Origin: Halobellus limi
GTDB taxonomy: Archaea > Halobacteriota > Halobacteria > Halobacteriales > Haloferacaceae
Reading direction: 5' to 3'
Assembly (NCBI RefSeq): GCF_004799685.1
Contig: NZ_CP031311.1
Span: 1,240,001-1,304,000, forward strand
DNA length: 64,000 bases
The notes under the pieces were generated by a model, which had not been told where the DNA came from, searched no databases, and saw only the letters and a list, made by a program, of their open reading frames with translations. Made by a program: the position numbers and the translations under genes. Below are positions 9,583 through 17,328 of the stretch, piece by piece (positions within the stretch are counted from its first letter, which is position 1; every line of letters starts with the position of its first letter).

Positions 9583-9606
9583 GGATACCTCGGGCAGCGG
9601 GCGTCG
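9559..9606. repeat. 24-base tandem duplication crossing a stop codon
   Basis: Two adjacent 24-base units (9559-9582, 9583-9606), both beginning GGATACCTCGGGC and differing at four positions. The TAG stop of the PurD-like gene is the last codon of unit 1; in unit 2 the stop is changed, so read-through would repeat GYLG. Part of a wider pattern in this window. Confidence 0.85.
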
Positions 9607-9728
9607 GCGCCGCCCGATCGGACGACGGCTCGCCGCCACCGGTCAGCACGGATGTGTACCGAATCTGAACAGCTGGTAACCACGTCCCTACCTTTTTAAC
9701 ACGGGTACTCGACATTGAGGTGTACATT

Positions 9729-10283
9729 ATGTCTACTCAAGAAACCACGCTCCGGAGTACGGTCGCCGGCTTCACGGCGGAGGGGAAACTGCACACGCTG
9801 AGCGTCTGGTTCATCCTCGCGCTCAGGCTGATGATCGGGTTGGCGTTCTTCCAGAGCGGCTTCGATAAGGTGCTGTCGGGGAGTTTCAGCGCCGCGGGCT
9901 ACCTGCAGAACGCGCCGCCGTCGAACGGCAGTCCGGTCGCCGGGCTGTTCGTCGCGATGGGGGAGACGCCGTGGTTCGTCGACTTCGTCAACATCGCCGT
10001 CCCGTGGGGCGAGCTGCTGATCGGACTCGGCGTCATCTTCGGGGCCCTGACGCGGCTCGCGGCCTTCTGGGGCGCGTTCATGATGCTCATGTTCTACCTC
10101 GGGAACTGGGAGATCTCACACGGCTACATCAACGGCGACTTCGCGTACATGCTCGTGTTCCTCTCGGTGGCCGCCTTCGGCGCCGGGCGGATCCTGGGAC
10201 TCGACAGCTACATCGAGCAGTACGACGTCGGCGGCGAACCCCTCATCCAGCGGTATCCGTGGATGCGCTACTTCCTCGGCTGA
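9729..10283 (+). CDS. DoxX family membrane protein
   Basis: 184 residues with four predicted membrane helices. RLMIGLAFFQSGFDKVLSGSF is the typical first DoxX helix, and GELLIGLGVIFGALTRLAAFWGAFMMLMFYLGNW the central pair. The family includes quinol oxidase-associated and electron-transfer subunits, but most members are uncharacterised. A TATA-like CTTTTTAAC at 9691-9699 is about 30 bases upstream of ATG 9729, which I prefer over GTG 9720. A T6 run follows the stop. Confidence 0.82.
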   Translation: MSTQETTLRSTVAGFTAEGKLHTLSVWFILALRLMIGLAFFQSGFDKVLSGSFSAAGYLQNAPPSNGSPVAGLFVAMGETPWFVDFVNIAVPWGELLIGLGVIFGALTRLAAFWGAFMMLMFYLGNWEISHGYINGDFAYMLVFLSVAAFGAGRILGLDSYIEQYDVGGEPLIQRYPWMRYFLG

Positions 10284-10297
10284 CCGCTGCCGCCGCG

Positions 10298-10303
10298 TTT
10301 TTT
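10298..10303 (+). terminator. T-tract terminator after doxX-like gene
   Basis: A run of six T residues 15 bases after the DoxX stop codon, in an otherwise GC-rich interval between convergent genes. Archaeal transcription commonly ends at such U-runs without a hairpin. It also overlaps the last base of the opposite-strand gene. Confidence 0.45.
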
Positions 10304-10665
10304 CAGCGCGTACGGTCCCGAGCCCACAGAAAGACCACTAGTCCGCCGACCGCCGCGACCCCGACCGCCGGGACGAGCGCGAGGACGGCGCCCACTCCGA
10401 GGCCGACCAGTAGCCCGACGAACGCGACGAGAAAGACGATCGCGAACGCGAGGAGCGCGGCGGCGGGCGCTCGCGGTCCGTCGTCGGTCCCGAGACCGAG
10501 GAGGGCGACCGCGGCGACGACGGCGCCGGCGATCAGTCCCGCGGGGATCCCGAGGAACACCGAGAACTCGACCGTGGGCGCCAGCAGCTCGGTCACGGCG
10601 ACGAAGGCCCCGAGGAAGGCGACGACGCCCGCCCCGGCGGCCGCGGCGATCGCACGAACGTTCAT
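10303..10665 (-). CDS. Small haloarchaeal four-helix membrane protein
   Basis: 120 residues, almost entirely hydrophobic, with four predicted membrane helices rich in Ala, Val and Gly and a short charged tail (WARDRTR). I do not recognise a named family. ATG 10665 (MNVRAIAAAAG) is preferred because the longer frame adds an arginine-rich segment that overlaps the neighbouring ZIP gene. It lies just after the ZIP gene in the same direction and could share its transcript. Confidence 0.6.
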   Translation of the reverse strand: MNVRAIAAAAGAGVVAFLGAFVAVTELLAPTVEFSVFLGIPAGLIAGAVVAAVALLGLGTDDGPRAPAAALLAFAIVFLVAFVGLLVGLGVGAVLALVPAVGVAAVGGLVVFLWARDRTR

Positions 10666-10733
10666 ACGAGAGATACGACGCGACCGATCAAAAAGGCGCG
10701 TGCCCGCGTGGTCGAAGCCCCGCGGTCTCCGCG

Positions 10734-11567
10734 TCACGCGATCGCGAGCCACGCGACCAGCACGACGAGGCCGCCGATCGACGTCGAGGCGACGGCGTGG
10801 AGGCGCAGCCGGTCCAAGAGCGCGTGCGCGTCGCCGGAGACGGAGAGCAGGTCGTGGATCTCGCTGCCGATCTCACACCGGGGAAGAAAGTCCATCGCGA
10901 CGTGGAGGAAGACGCCGGCCGCGAAGCCGAAGACCAGTCCCCGGACCGTCCCCGTCGCCGGGAGCGCGATCATCGAGGAGGCGATACCGGCGATTCCGAC
11001 GCCCGTCGCCGGGAGCAGGAGCACGGAGGCGTCGCGGCCGGCGTTCGCGAGGCGCCGCGCGGCCGCGTAGCCCGCGGGGCCCTTGTGCGAGACGATCGCG
11101 AGTCCCAAGAGCAGGCCGAGTTCGGGCATGTTGCCGTAGATGATACCGATGATCGCGCCCGCGGAGAAGGCGTGGGCGGTCAACTCGGCGATGGTTCGGT
11201 CCATCGGGAGGTCCATATGCGAGAGCCGGTGTCCGATCGAGTGTGACGCGAACCCGGCCAGCAGGCCGAAGGCGACGCCGAACCCGCCCCACTGCGGGTG
11301 CTGGCCGATCGCCTGCGGCACCAGAAAGACGGCGGCGCTCGTCACCATCGCGCCGGCGGCGAGGCCGTAGCCCCACACCAGCGCGCCGGCGCTCTCGTCG
11401 CCGGTCCGCGCGCCCAGCGGGGCGGCCAACGCCATCGCGAGGAACGCGACCCACGAGATGCCGACGAGCTTGCCGCCACCGGTCGTCTCGGCGACGAGCG
11501 CGAGCGCCGACAGCGCGACGAGGACGAGCGTCGCGAACGCACCGATCCGGGAGACCCCACGCGTCAT
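10734..11567 (-). CDS. ZIP family metal transporter
   Basis: 277 residues with about eight membrane helices. The family metal-binding helices are visible: helix 4 reads ELTAHAFSAGAIIG and helix 5 SHKGPAGYAAAR, corresponding to the HxxxG and HKxPxG core of ZIP carriers. A further HVAMDFLPRCE sits in a late helix, and HSIGHRLSHMD lies in a loop. ZIP proteins import Zn2+, Fe2+ or Mn2+ into the cytoplasm. A TATA-like element at about 11590-11596 on this strand is about 26 bases from the start codon. Confidence 0.82.
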   Translation of the reverse strand: MTRGVSRIGAFATLVLVALSALALVAETTGGGKLVGISWVAFLAMALAAPLGARTGDESAGALVWGYGLAAGAMVTSAAVFLVPQAIGQHPQWGGFGVAFGLLAGFASHSIGHRLSHMDLPMDRTIAELTAHAFSAGAIIGIIYGNMPELGLLLGLAIVSHKGPAGYAAARRLANAGRDASVLLLPATGVGIAGIASSMIALPATGTVRGLVFGFAAGVFLHVAMDFLPRCEIGSEIHDLLSVSGDAHALLDRLRLHAVASTSIGGLVVLVAWLAIA

Positions 11568-11587
11568 ATGAATTTCACTACTCCGGT

Positions 11588-11597
11588 TAATAATCGC
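11588..11597 (-). promoter_or_regulatory. TATA-type promoter of the ZIP transporter gene
   Basis: On the minus strand the sequence reads ATTATTAACC about 24-30 bases upstream of ATG 11567. This fits a leaderless transcript. A second AT-rich block (11615-11632) lies just upstream and could extend the element or serve as a metal-regulator site; no clear palindrome was seen. Confidence 0.5.
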
Positions 11598-11664
11598 ACA
11601 TTGATAACACGGAGTTTTATTTTAATAAGTCTGTCGGACCCGTCCGGTCTCGGGGAGACGCGTC

Positions 11665-12393
11665 CTACCGCGACCGGGTCGCCCGCATCCACGCCCGGAG
11701 ATCGATCCGCTCGCCGTCGATCGAATCCGGATCCGCCTCCCCGGCCGCCCAGACGAACATCCCGGCCACCTCGTTCGGGTCTCGACCGTCGCCGTCGCTC
11801 AGGTCGGTGTTCACGAGCCCCGGATCGACGACCGCCGCGGTCTGTGCGGCGTCGACGGCGAGTTGGCGGACCAGCGCCTCGGCGGCCGCCTTCGAGACGG
11901 CGTACGCGCCCATCCCCGCCTCGGCGTCGACCGCGATCGATCCGGACGGGACGAGGATTCGCCCCGACTCGGGCATCCGATCGAGAGCCTCTCTAACGGT
12001 GGTGAAGACCCCTCGGAGGTTCGTCTCGAGGGTTTCGTCGAACCGGTCGTACGGCTCCTCCTGAATCGGCATCGCTCCCGACGGCCCGTGTTTGACTCCC
12101 GCGTTGGCGACGAGGACGTCGACGCCGTCGCCCTCGCCCGCCGCGGCCGCCGCGTCGACGACGCGTTCGACGTCGGAGGCGTCTCGGACGTCGGCGCGAA
12201 CGCCCTTGACGTGGACCTCGCCGTCGTCGGCGGGATGTGCGTCCCGGGCGGCCGCAACGGCCTCGGCCAGCGCCTCCTCGGACCGGGCACAGCCGACGAC
12301 CGCTGCGCCCTCGGCGGCGAACGCGTCGAGGAGCGCCCGCCCGATCCCGCGGCTCGCGCCCGTTACCACTACTGTCGCGTTCGTGAGTTCCAT
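11665..12393 (-). CDS. Short-chain dehydrogenase/reductase (SDR)
   Basis: 242 residues, a classical SDR. The cofactor motif TGASRGIG is at residues 11-18 and ANAG near 98. The catalytic Ser is in VPSGSIA, and Tyr/Lys are in AYAVSK. The sequence ends with the family substrate-loop region PGLVNTDLSDGDG. The cofactor is probably NADP(H), judged from the ARSEEA segment after strand 2. Substrate unknown. I cut the long reading frame at ATG 12393 because everything upstream is antisense to the carotenoid gene. It is divergent from crtD with 147 bases between them. Confidence 0.85.
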   Translation of the reverse strand: MELTNATVVVTGASRGIGRALLDAFAAEGAAVVGCARSEEALAEAVAAARDAHPADDGEVHVKGVRADVRDASDVERVVDAAAAAGEGDGVDVLVANAGVKHGPSGAMPIQEEPYDRFDETLETNLRGVFTTVREALDRMPESGRILVPSGSIAVDAEAGMGAYAVSKAAAEALVRQLAVDAAQTAAVVDPGLVNTDLSDGDGRDPNEVAGMFVWAAGEADPDSIDGERIDLRAWMRATRSR

Positions 12394-12508
12394 ACCGCCC
12401 GTTGGCACCGACCGAGGGTAAACGTACTCGCCGATTTCGCTTCCGAAATTCCCGCCGAAACGCGCCGGTCTCGACGGACACGCGCCGCCGACGCCGCCCC
12501 GGCCAGCC

Positions 12509-12517
12509 GATTTATAC
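12509..12517 (+). promoter_or_regulatory. TATA-type promoter of the carotenoid operon
   Basis: GATTTATAC lies about 27 bases upstream of ATG 12541, the standard distance for a leaderless haloarchaeal transcript. It would drive crtD-lyeJ-cruF as one unit. Confidence 0.65.
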
Positions 12518-12540
12518 CCACCACGGTCCACTGTACCCGT

Positions 12541-14043
12541 ATGGACTCCCTCTCGGATCTCGACTCGCTCGACGGCGCGGACGTCGTCGTCGTCGGTGGC
12601 GGGTTCGGCGGCCTCTCGACCGCCTGTTATCTGGCCGGCGCGGGCGCGGACGTGACGCTCCTCGAGAAGAACGAGCAACTCGGCGGCCGCGCGAGCCGGC
12701 TGGAGGTCGACGGCTTCCGCTTCGACATGGGGCCGTCGTGGTATCTGATGCCCGACGTCTTCGAGCGCTTCTTCGGTCACTTCGATCACGAGCCCTCGGA
12801 GTACTACGACCTCACGCGACTGGACCCGCACTACCGCATCTTCTTCAAGGACGGCGACCGCGTGGACATGGTTCCGGACCTCGGCCGGAACCGCGAGGTG
12901 TTCGAGTCCTACGAGCCCGGTGCGGGCGAGCGCTTCGACGAGTATCTCGAGAAGTCGAAGGTCAACTACGAGGTCGGGATGGAGCACTTCGTCTACGAGG
13001 ACCGCACCTCGATCTCGGACTTCCTCGACTGGAACGTCGCGAAGAACGCCCGCGGACTCTCGCTCGTCGGATCGATGCAGCGCCACGTCGAGAAGTACTT
13101 CGACCACCCGAAGCTCCAGCAGATAATGCAGTACACGCTGGTGTTCCTCGGCGGCGCGCCGACGAACACGCCCGCGCTGTACAACCTGATGAGCCACGTC
13201 GACTTCAATATGGGCGTGTACTACCCCGAGAACGGCCTCGGCGGCGTCGTCGACGGCATCGTCGAACTCGGCGAGGAACTCGGCGTCGACTTCCGGACGG
13301 ACGCGCCCGTCACCGAGATCGAGGGCCGCGAGGGGGCGTTCGTCACGCGGACCGAGGGGGCGGGGGAGTTCTACTCCGACTACGTCGTCAGCGACGCCGA
13401 CTACCGACACACCGAGATGGAACTCTTAGATGAGAAGAAGCGGCAGTACGACGCCGACTACTGGGAGTCGAGGACCTACGCCCCCTCGGCGTTCCTGCTG
13501 TATCTCGGCGTCGAGGGCGACGTCGACCCGCTGGAACACCACACGCTCGTGCTCCCGACCGACTGGGACGAACACTTCGAGCGGATCTTCGACGACCCGG
13601 CGTGGCCCGAGGACCCGGCGTACTACCTCTGTGTGCCCTCCGAGACCGACGACGACGTCGCGCCCGACGGCCACTCGAACCTCTTCGCGCTCGTGCCCAT
13701 CGCGGCCGGGTTGGAAGACACGCCGGAACTCCGCTCGGAGTTCCGCGATCTCGTCCTCGACGACATCGAAGAGAACACCGGCGTCGACCTCCGGGATCGG
13801 ATCGTCGTCGAGGAGTCCTTCTGCGTGAACGACTTCGCAGAGCGGTACAACAGCACGAAGGGCACCGCGCTCGGTCTCGCACACACGCTCAGACAGACCG
13901 CGCTGTTCAGGCCGCCTCACAGGTCCGAAGCGGTCGAGGGGCTGTACTTCACCGGGTCGTTCACGACGCCCGGTATCGGCGTCCCGATGTGTCTCATCAG
14001 CGGCCAACTCACGGCCGAGGCGATGGCCGAACGGACGGCGTGA
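12541..14043 (+). CDS. crtD: Carotenoid 3,4-desaturase (phytoene desaturase family)
   Basis: 500 residues. It starts with the FAD dinucleotide fold VVVVGGGFGGLSTACYLAGAG and EKNEQLGGRASRLEVDGFRFDMGPSWYLMP, the hallmark of the CrtI/CrtD desaturase family. The C-terminus has the family FAD signature, GLYFTGSFTTPGIGVPMCLISGQL. In Haloarcula japonica the gene in this position beside lyeJ and cruF is the 3,4-desaturase of bacterioruberin synthesis. I assign crtD from that context; a crtI (phytoene desaturase) role cannot be excluded by sequence alone. The next gene begins six bases after its stop. Confidence 0.85.
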   Translation: MDSLSDLDSLDGADVVVVGGGFGGLSTACYLAGAGADVTLLEKNEQLGGRASRLEVDGFRFDMGPSWYLMPDVFERFFGHFDHEPSEYYDLTRLDPHYRIFFKDGDRVDMVPDLGRNREVFESYEPGAGERFDEYLEKSKVNYEVGMEHFVYEDRTSISDFLDWNVAKNARGLSLVGSMQRHVEKYFDHPKLQQIMQYTLVFLGGAPTNTPALYNLMSHVDFNMGVYYPENGLGGVVDGIVELGEELGVDFRTDAPVTEIEGREGAFVTRTEGAGEFYSDYVVSDADYRHTEMELLDEKKRQYDADYWESRTYAPSAFLLYLGVEGDVDPLEHHTLVLPTDWDEHFERIFDDPAWPEDPAYYLCVPSETDDDVAPDGHSNLFALVPIAAGLEDTPELRSEFRDLVLDDIEENTGVDLRDRIVVEESFCVNDFAERYNSTKGTALGLAHTLRQTALFRPPHRSEAVEGLYFTGSFTTPGIGVPMCLISGQLTAEAMAERTA

Positions 14044-14048
14044 GGAGG

Positions 14049-14915
14049 ATGGCACACCGATCCGGACGGACGGGCGGGGCACTCGGACGGGTCCGATACC
14101 TCCTGACGCTGTCGCGCCCGCGGTTCTGGCTCTACCTGGCCGGCCCCGTCGCCGTCGGCGTCACGTTCGCCGCTGAGACGACGGGAGACCTGTTCACGCC
14201 GGTCACGCTCGGGCTCTTCGCGTACTTCCTGCTCCCGGCGAACGTCTTCCTCTACGGCGTCAACGACGTCTTCGACGTCGACGTCGACGCGGCGAACCCG
14301 AAAAAGGAAGACAGAGAGGCGCGCTGGCGGGGCGATTCGGCGGTCGCCGCGGTGATCGCAGCCGCGACGTTCCTCGGCGCCGGCACCTTCGCGCTCGCGC
14401 CACCGGTGGCGTGGCCGTACCTCGCGGGCTTTTTCGTCCTCGGCTTCCAGTACTCGGCACCCCCGCTGCGGTTCAAGACCACTCCCCTGCTCGACTCCGT
14501 CTCGAACGGCCTGTACATCCTCCCCGGCGCCGTCGGCTACGCCGCCGTCGCGGGCGCACATCCCCCGCTCGCGGCCCTCGCGGGCGCGTGGCTCTGGACG
14601 ATGGGGATGCACACGTTCTCTGCGATCCCCGACATCGAACCCGACAGGGCGGCCGGCATCCGCACGACGGCGACGTTCCTCGGCGAACGGCGGACGTTCC
14701 TGTACTGTCTCGCCTGCTGGCTCGCCGCCGCCGCCGTCTTCGCGCTCGTCGACGTCCGGATCGGGCTCCTGCTCGTCGCCTATCCCGCGCTCGTCTTCGC
14801 GATCTACCGCTCGGACGTCGACGTCGACCGCGCCTACTGGTGGTACCCGATCCTCAACACCGCCGTCGGGACGCTCCTGACGCTCGGGGCGCTCTGGAGG
14901 CTCCTGTATGCGTGA
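14049..14915 (+). CDS. lyeJ: Lycopene elongase/1,2-hydratase (UbiA family)
   Basis: 288 residues with about eight membrane helices. The UbiA prenyltransferase Asp-rich motifs are present: NDVFDVDVD (with NDVxD) and, in the second half, IPDIEPDRAAGIRTTATFLG (DxxxD). It adds C5 isoprenyl units to lycopene and hydrates the ends, giving dihydroisopentenyldehydrorhodopin-type intermediates. ATG 14049 is preceded directly by GAGGAGG, and crtD ends five bases upstream, so they are cotranscribed. The 3' end overlaps the start of cruF by eight bases. Confidence 0.87.
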   Translation: MAHRSGRTGGALGRVRYLLTLSRPRFWLYLAGPVAVGVTFAAETTGDLFTPVTLGLFAYFLLPANVFLYGVNDVFDVDVDAANPKKEDREARWRGDSAVAAVIAAATFLGAGTFALAPPVAWPYLAGFFVLGFQYSAPPLRFKTTPLLDSVSNGLYILPGAVGYAAVAGAHPPLAALAGAWLWTMGMHTFSAIPDIEPDRAAGIRTTATFLGERRTFLYCLACWLAAAAVFALVDVRIGLLLVAYPALVFAIYRSDVDVDRAYWWYPILNTAVGTLLTLGALWRLLYA

Positions 14916-15810
14916 CGCCGGCGACGCCCCGGGGCAGGGCGCTCTCACCGACGGGATCCCCCGAACGCGCGCGGAGTGGGAACGGCGCCTCGAACGGCTG
15001 GTGCGCGAGAACCGCTTTACGATCTCGGTGTTCTTCCCGCTGAACGGCATCGTCCTGCTGCTGGCGAGCGCCGAGGGCGTCCTCCCCGCGCCGCTGGCGT
15101 TCAACGGCCTGTTGATCCTGTTGGGCACGCTCGTGATGCGCTCGCCGCTCGTCGTCGGCGTCCTCCCGGTCACGGACCGGCGCGCGGCCGTCGGGGTCGG
15201 GGCTCTGACCCTGTACGCCTACGGGATCGAGTTCCTGGGCGTCCACACGGGCGTCCCCTACGGCGAGTTCTTCTACGGCGTTGACCTCGGACCGATCGTC
15301 GCCGGGGTCCCGCTCGGCCTCCCCGTCTTCTTCATCCCGCTGGTGATGAACGCCTACCTCCTCTGTCTGCTCCTCCTGGGCGAACGCGCCGCACGGACCG
15401 GCGTCCGCCTCCTCGCGGTGATCGCGACGGTCCTGACGATGGACGTCGTCCTCGATCCCGGCGCCGTCGCGCTCGGCTTCTGGGTGTATCCCGGCGGCGG
15501 CGCGTTCTACGGCGTCCCGCTCTCGAACTACGCCGGGTGGGTCCTCTCGGCCACGGTCGCCGTGCTCGCCCTCGACTGGGGGTACGACCGCCGCGCGCTC
15601 CTCGCGCGGCTCGACGACTGCGAGTTCCTGCTCGACGACCTCGTCTCCTTCGTCATCCTCTGGGGCGGCGTCAACGCGTGGTTCGGAAACTGGATCCCCG
15701 TCGCGTTCGCGGCGCTGTTCGGGATCGGGCTCCTGCGAACCGATCGGTTCGACGCCCCGCTCGGTGCGGTCTCGCGGCTCCGGACGCGCGACTGGACGTC
15801 GAAGCGCTGA
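14908..15810 (+). CDS. cruF: Bisanhydrobacterioruberin hydratase
   Basis: 300 residues, a carotenoid biosynthesis (DUF422/CruF) membrane protein with about seven helices. Family segments include YAYGIEFLGVHTGVPYG EFFY and MDVVLDPGAVALGFWVYP, each carrying acidic or His residues in helices. In haloarchaea CruF adds water to the outer C5 double bonds of bisanhydrobacterioruberin, the last step to bacterioruberin. Its ATG overlaps the end of lyeJ. It is convergent with crtB, with only five bases between stop codons. Confidence 0.87.
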   Translation: MRDAGDAPGQGALTDGIPRTRAEWERRLERLVRENRFTISVFFPLNGIVLLLASAEGVLPAPLAFNGLLILLGTLVMRSPLVVGVLPVTDRRAAVGVGALTLYAYGIEFLGVHTGVPYGEFFYGVDLGPIVAGVPLGLPVFFIPLVMNAYLLCLLLLGERAARTGVRLLAVIATVLTMDVVLDPGAVALGFWVYPGGGAFYGVPLSNYAGWVLSATVAVLALDWGYDRRALLARLDDCEFLLDDLVSFVILWGGVNAWFGNWIPVAFAALFGIGLLRTDRFDAPLGAVSRLRTRDWTSKR

Positions 15811-15815
15811 TCGGC

Positions 15816-16850
15816 CTACTCGCTCCGCGTGAAACTCCGGAGCCAGCCCGAGAGGCGTCGACCGACCCCTCCGGAGGGCCAGGGCCACCACGTTCGACCC
15901 GTCGCGGGGCCGGAGTGTCCGGGGTCTCGCGCGGAATCGTCCTCGTCGGGGTACGGCACGACGCTGACCCGACGGAACACGGCGACCGGGTCGCGCTCGA
16001 ACGCCCAGTACAGGCGGGTCTTCGCGAGCAAGAACAGCTTCCGCGACGTCGACAGCGACGGCGTCGTCGAGAGGACGTCGCAGTCGCGCCGACGGATCTC
16101 GCGGTGGTGGTCCGCATAGAGGACGGCCGCCAGCAGGACGGCGAACTGACAGTCCTCGGGGAGATACCGGATCCCCTCGACGCCCTCCCGATAGAGCGAC
16201 TCCGCTCGCTCCAGCTCCTCGCGCATCGCCGCGCGGAAGTTCGCGTCGTACTCGAAGTTCAGGACCTGTTCCTCGGTGACGCCGTGTCTCTCGAGCGTCT
16301 CCTGCGGGAGGTAGATCCGATCGCGCTCGACGACGTCCTCGCGGACGTCCCGGAGGAAGTTCGAAAGCTGGAACGCCTCGCCGAGCGCCGTCGCGTGCGG
16401 GAGGGCCTCCTCGGCCTGCGGAGTCTCCATGATTTCGGTCATCATCCGGCCGACCGCGGCCGCCGACCCGTCCATGTACGCCTCCAGGTCGGCGTACGTC
16501 TCGTAGCGGTCCGTCTCGATGTCCGAGAGCATCGCGTCGATGAACACCTCGACGTCCGCGTCGGGGATGTCGTACCGGTCCCGTAACTCCGCGAAGGCGT
16601 CGAGCACGGGGTCGTCGGTCTCCTCGCGACCGAGCGCCTGCCGGCGCAGCTCTTCGAGCCGCCGCCGCTGTTCCTCGGGCGGGGCCGTCTCGGCGGCGTC
16701 GACCACCTCGTCCGCGACGCGGAAGAACGCGTACAGCACGTACGTCGGGTGTCGAACGCGTTCGGGGAGCACGCGCGTCGCGAGGTGGAAGGTCTTCCCC
16801 GTCTGTCGCTGGATCGCCTTGCTCTGTCGGATCTGTTCCTGTTGAACCAT
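15816..16850 (-). CDS. crtB: Phytoene synthase
   Basis: 344 residues of the squalene/phytoene synthase family. Two Asp-rich substrate motifs are visible: DEVVD at residues 47-51 and DVREDVVERDRIYLPQE near residue 180. It condenses two GGPP molecules to phytoene and feeds the desaturase/bacterioruberin genes on the opposite strand. I chose ATG 16850 (MVQQEQIRQSK) because homologues start close to here. ATG 16910 would add 20 residues and sits nearer the expected distance from the TATA element at 16931-16937, so the longer form remains possible. Confidence 0.87.
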   Translation of the reverse strand: MVQQEQIRQSKAIQRQTGKTFHLATRVLPERVRHPTYVLYAFFRVADEVVDAAETAPPEEQRRRLEELRRQALGREETDDPVLDAFAELRDRYDIPDADVEVFIDAMLSDIETDRYETYADLEAYMDGSAAAVGRMMTEIMETPQAEEALPHATALGEAFQLSNFLRDVREDVVERDRIYLPQETLERHGVTEEQVLNFEYDANFRAAMREELERAESLYREGVEGIRYLPEDCQFAVLLAAVLYADHHREIRRRDCDVLSTTPSLSTSRKLFLLAKTRLYWAFERDPVAVFRRVSVVPYPDEDDSARDPGHSGPATGRTWWPWPSGGVGRRLSGWLRSFTRSE

Positions 16851-16930
16851 CGTTACGTGTTGCGTTTCAGGGCGTCTCGTCGCGGTGCCGTCGGACCACA
16901 CATCTGTCATCATATGGACGGACCGGACTC

Positions 16931-16937
16931 ATATAAC
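16931..16937 (-). promoter_or_regulatory. TATA-type promoter of crtB
   Basis: The minus strand reads GTTATAT here. The expected transcription start, 25-27 bases downstream, falls at about 16907-16910. This is at an alternative in-frame ATG and 57-60 bases before the preferred start of crtB. Confidence 0.55.
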
Positions 16938-17035
16938 GCTTCGTGCCGATTTGACATCGAATCGGACCAGTACTGACGAAACGGCCAGTAGAGTAATATA
17001 CGGGTTTTCGCCGGTCGCTCCCAAAATGTATCAGA

Positions 17036-17200
17036 TTACCAGAACGTGTCGCTGCAGTCGTAGACCACGCCGTGTTCCGGACAGACGTACTTGCAGTGGC
17101 GGCGAGCCATCGGCCGCTCGCAGAGCGGGCACGGGCGACCGGGCGGGGTCTCGACGGTCCCCGATTCGTCACGGTCTTCGGCCTCGTTCGCGTCGCTCAC
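17036..17200 (-). CDS. Small zinc-finger protein (HVO_2523-like)
   Basis: 54 residues from GTG 17200 (TTG 17227 would give 63). After an acidic linker it has CPLC, then HCKYVCPEHGVVYDC, giving a treble-clef-like set of Cys/His ligands, and ends SDTFW. It matches the small haloarchaeal zinc-finger family that sits beside crtB in Haloferax (HVO_2523 next to HVO_2524). Function unknown; such proteins are often nucleic-acid or protein-contact factors. Start site uncertain. Confidence 0.75.
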   Translation of the reverse strand: MSDANEAEDRDESGTVETPPGRPCPLCERPMARRHCKYVCPEHGVVYDCSDTFW

Positions 17201-17328
17201 GTCCGACCCGGCGGCCGCAGTCGACAAGAAGGTTCGCGTTTCCGCGGCTCGGCCCTCGCTTCGACGAAGAAAGGAACCGAGCGGAAAATTCGACTGACTA
17301 CGCTACGATCGAGGTCGGGAGTGCCGCC

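Noticed and set aside
11665-13410. A 581-residue reading frame extending the SDR gene
   Set aside because: The extra N-terminal part is antisense to the well-supported crtD gene; the SDR fold begins at ATG 12393.
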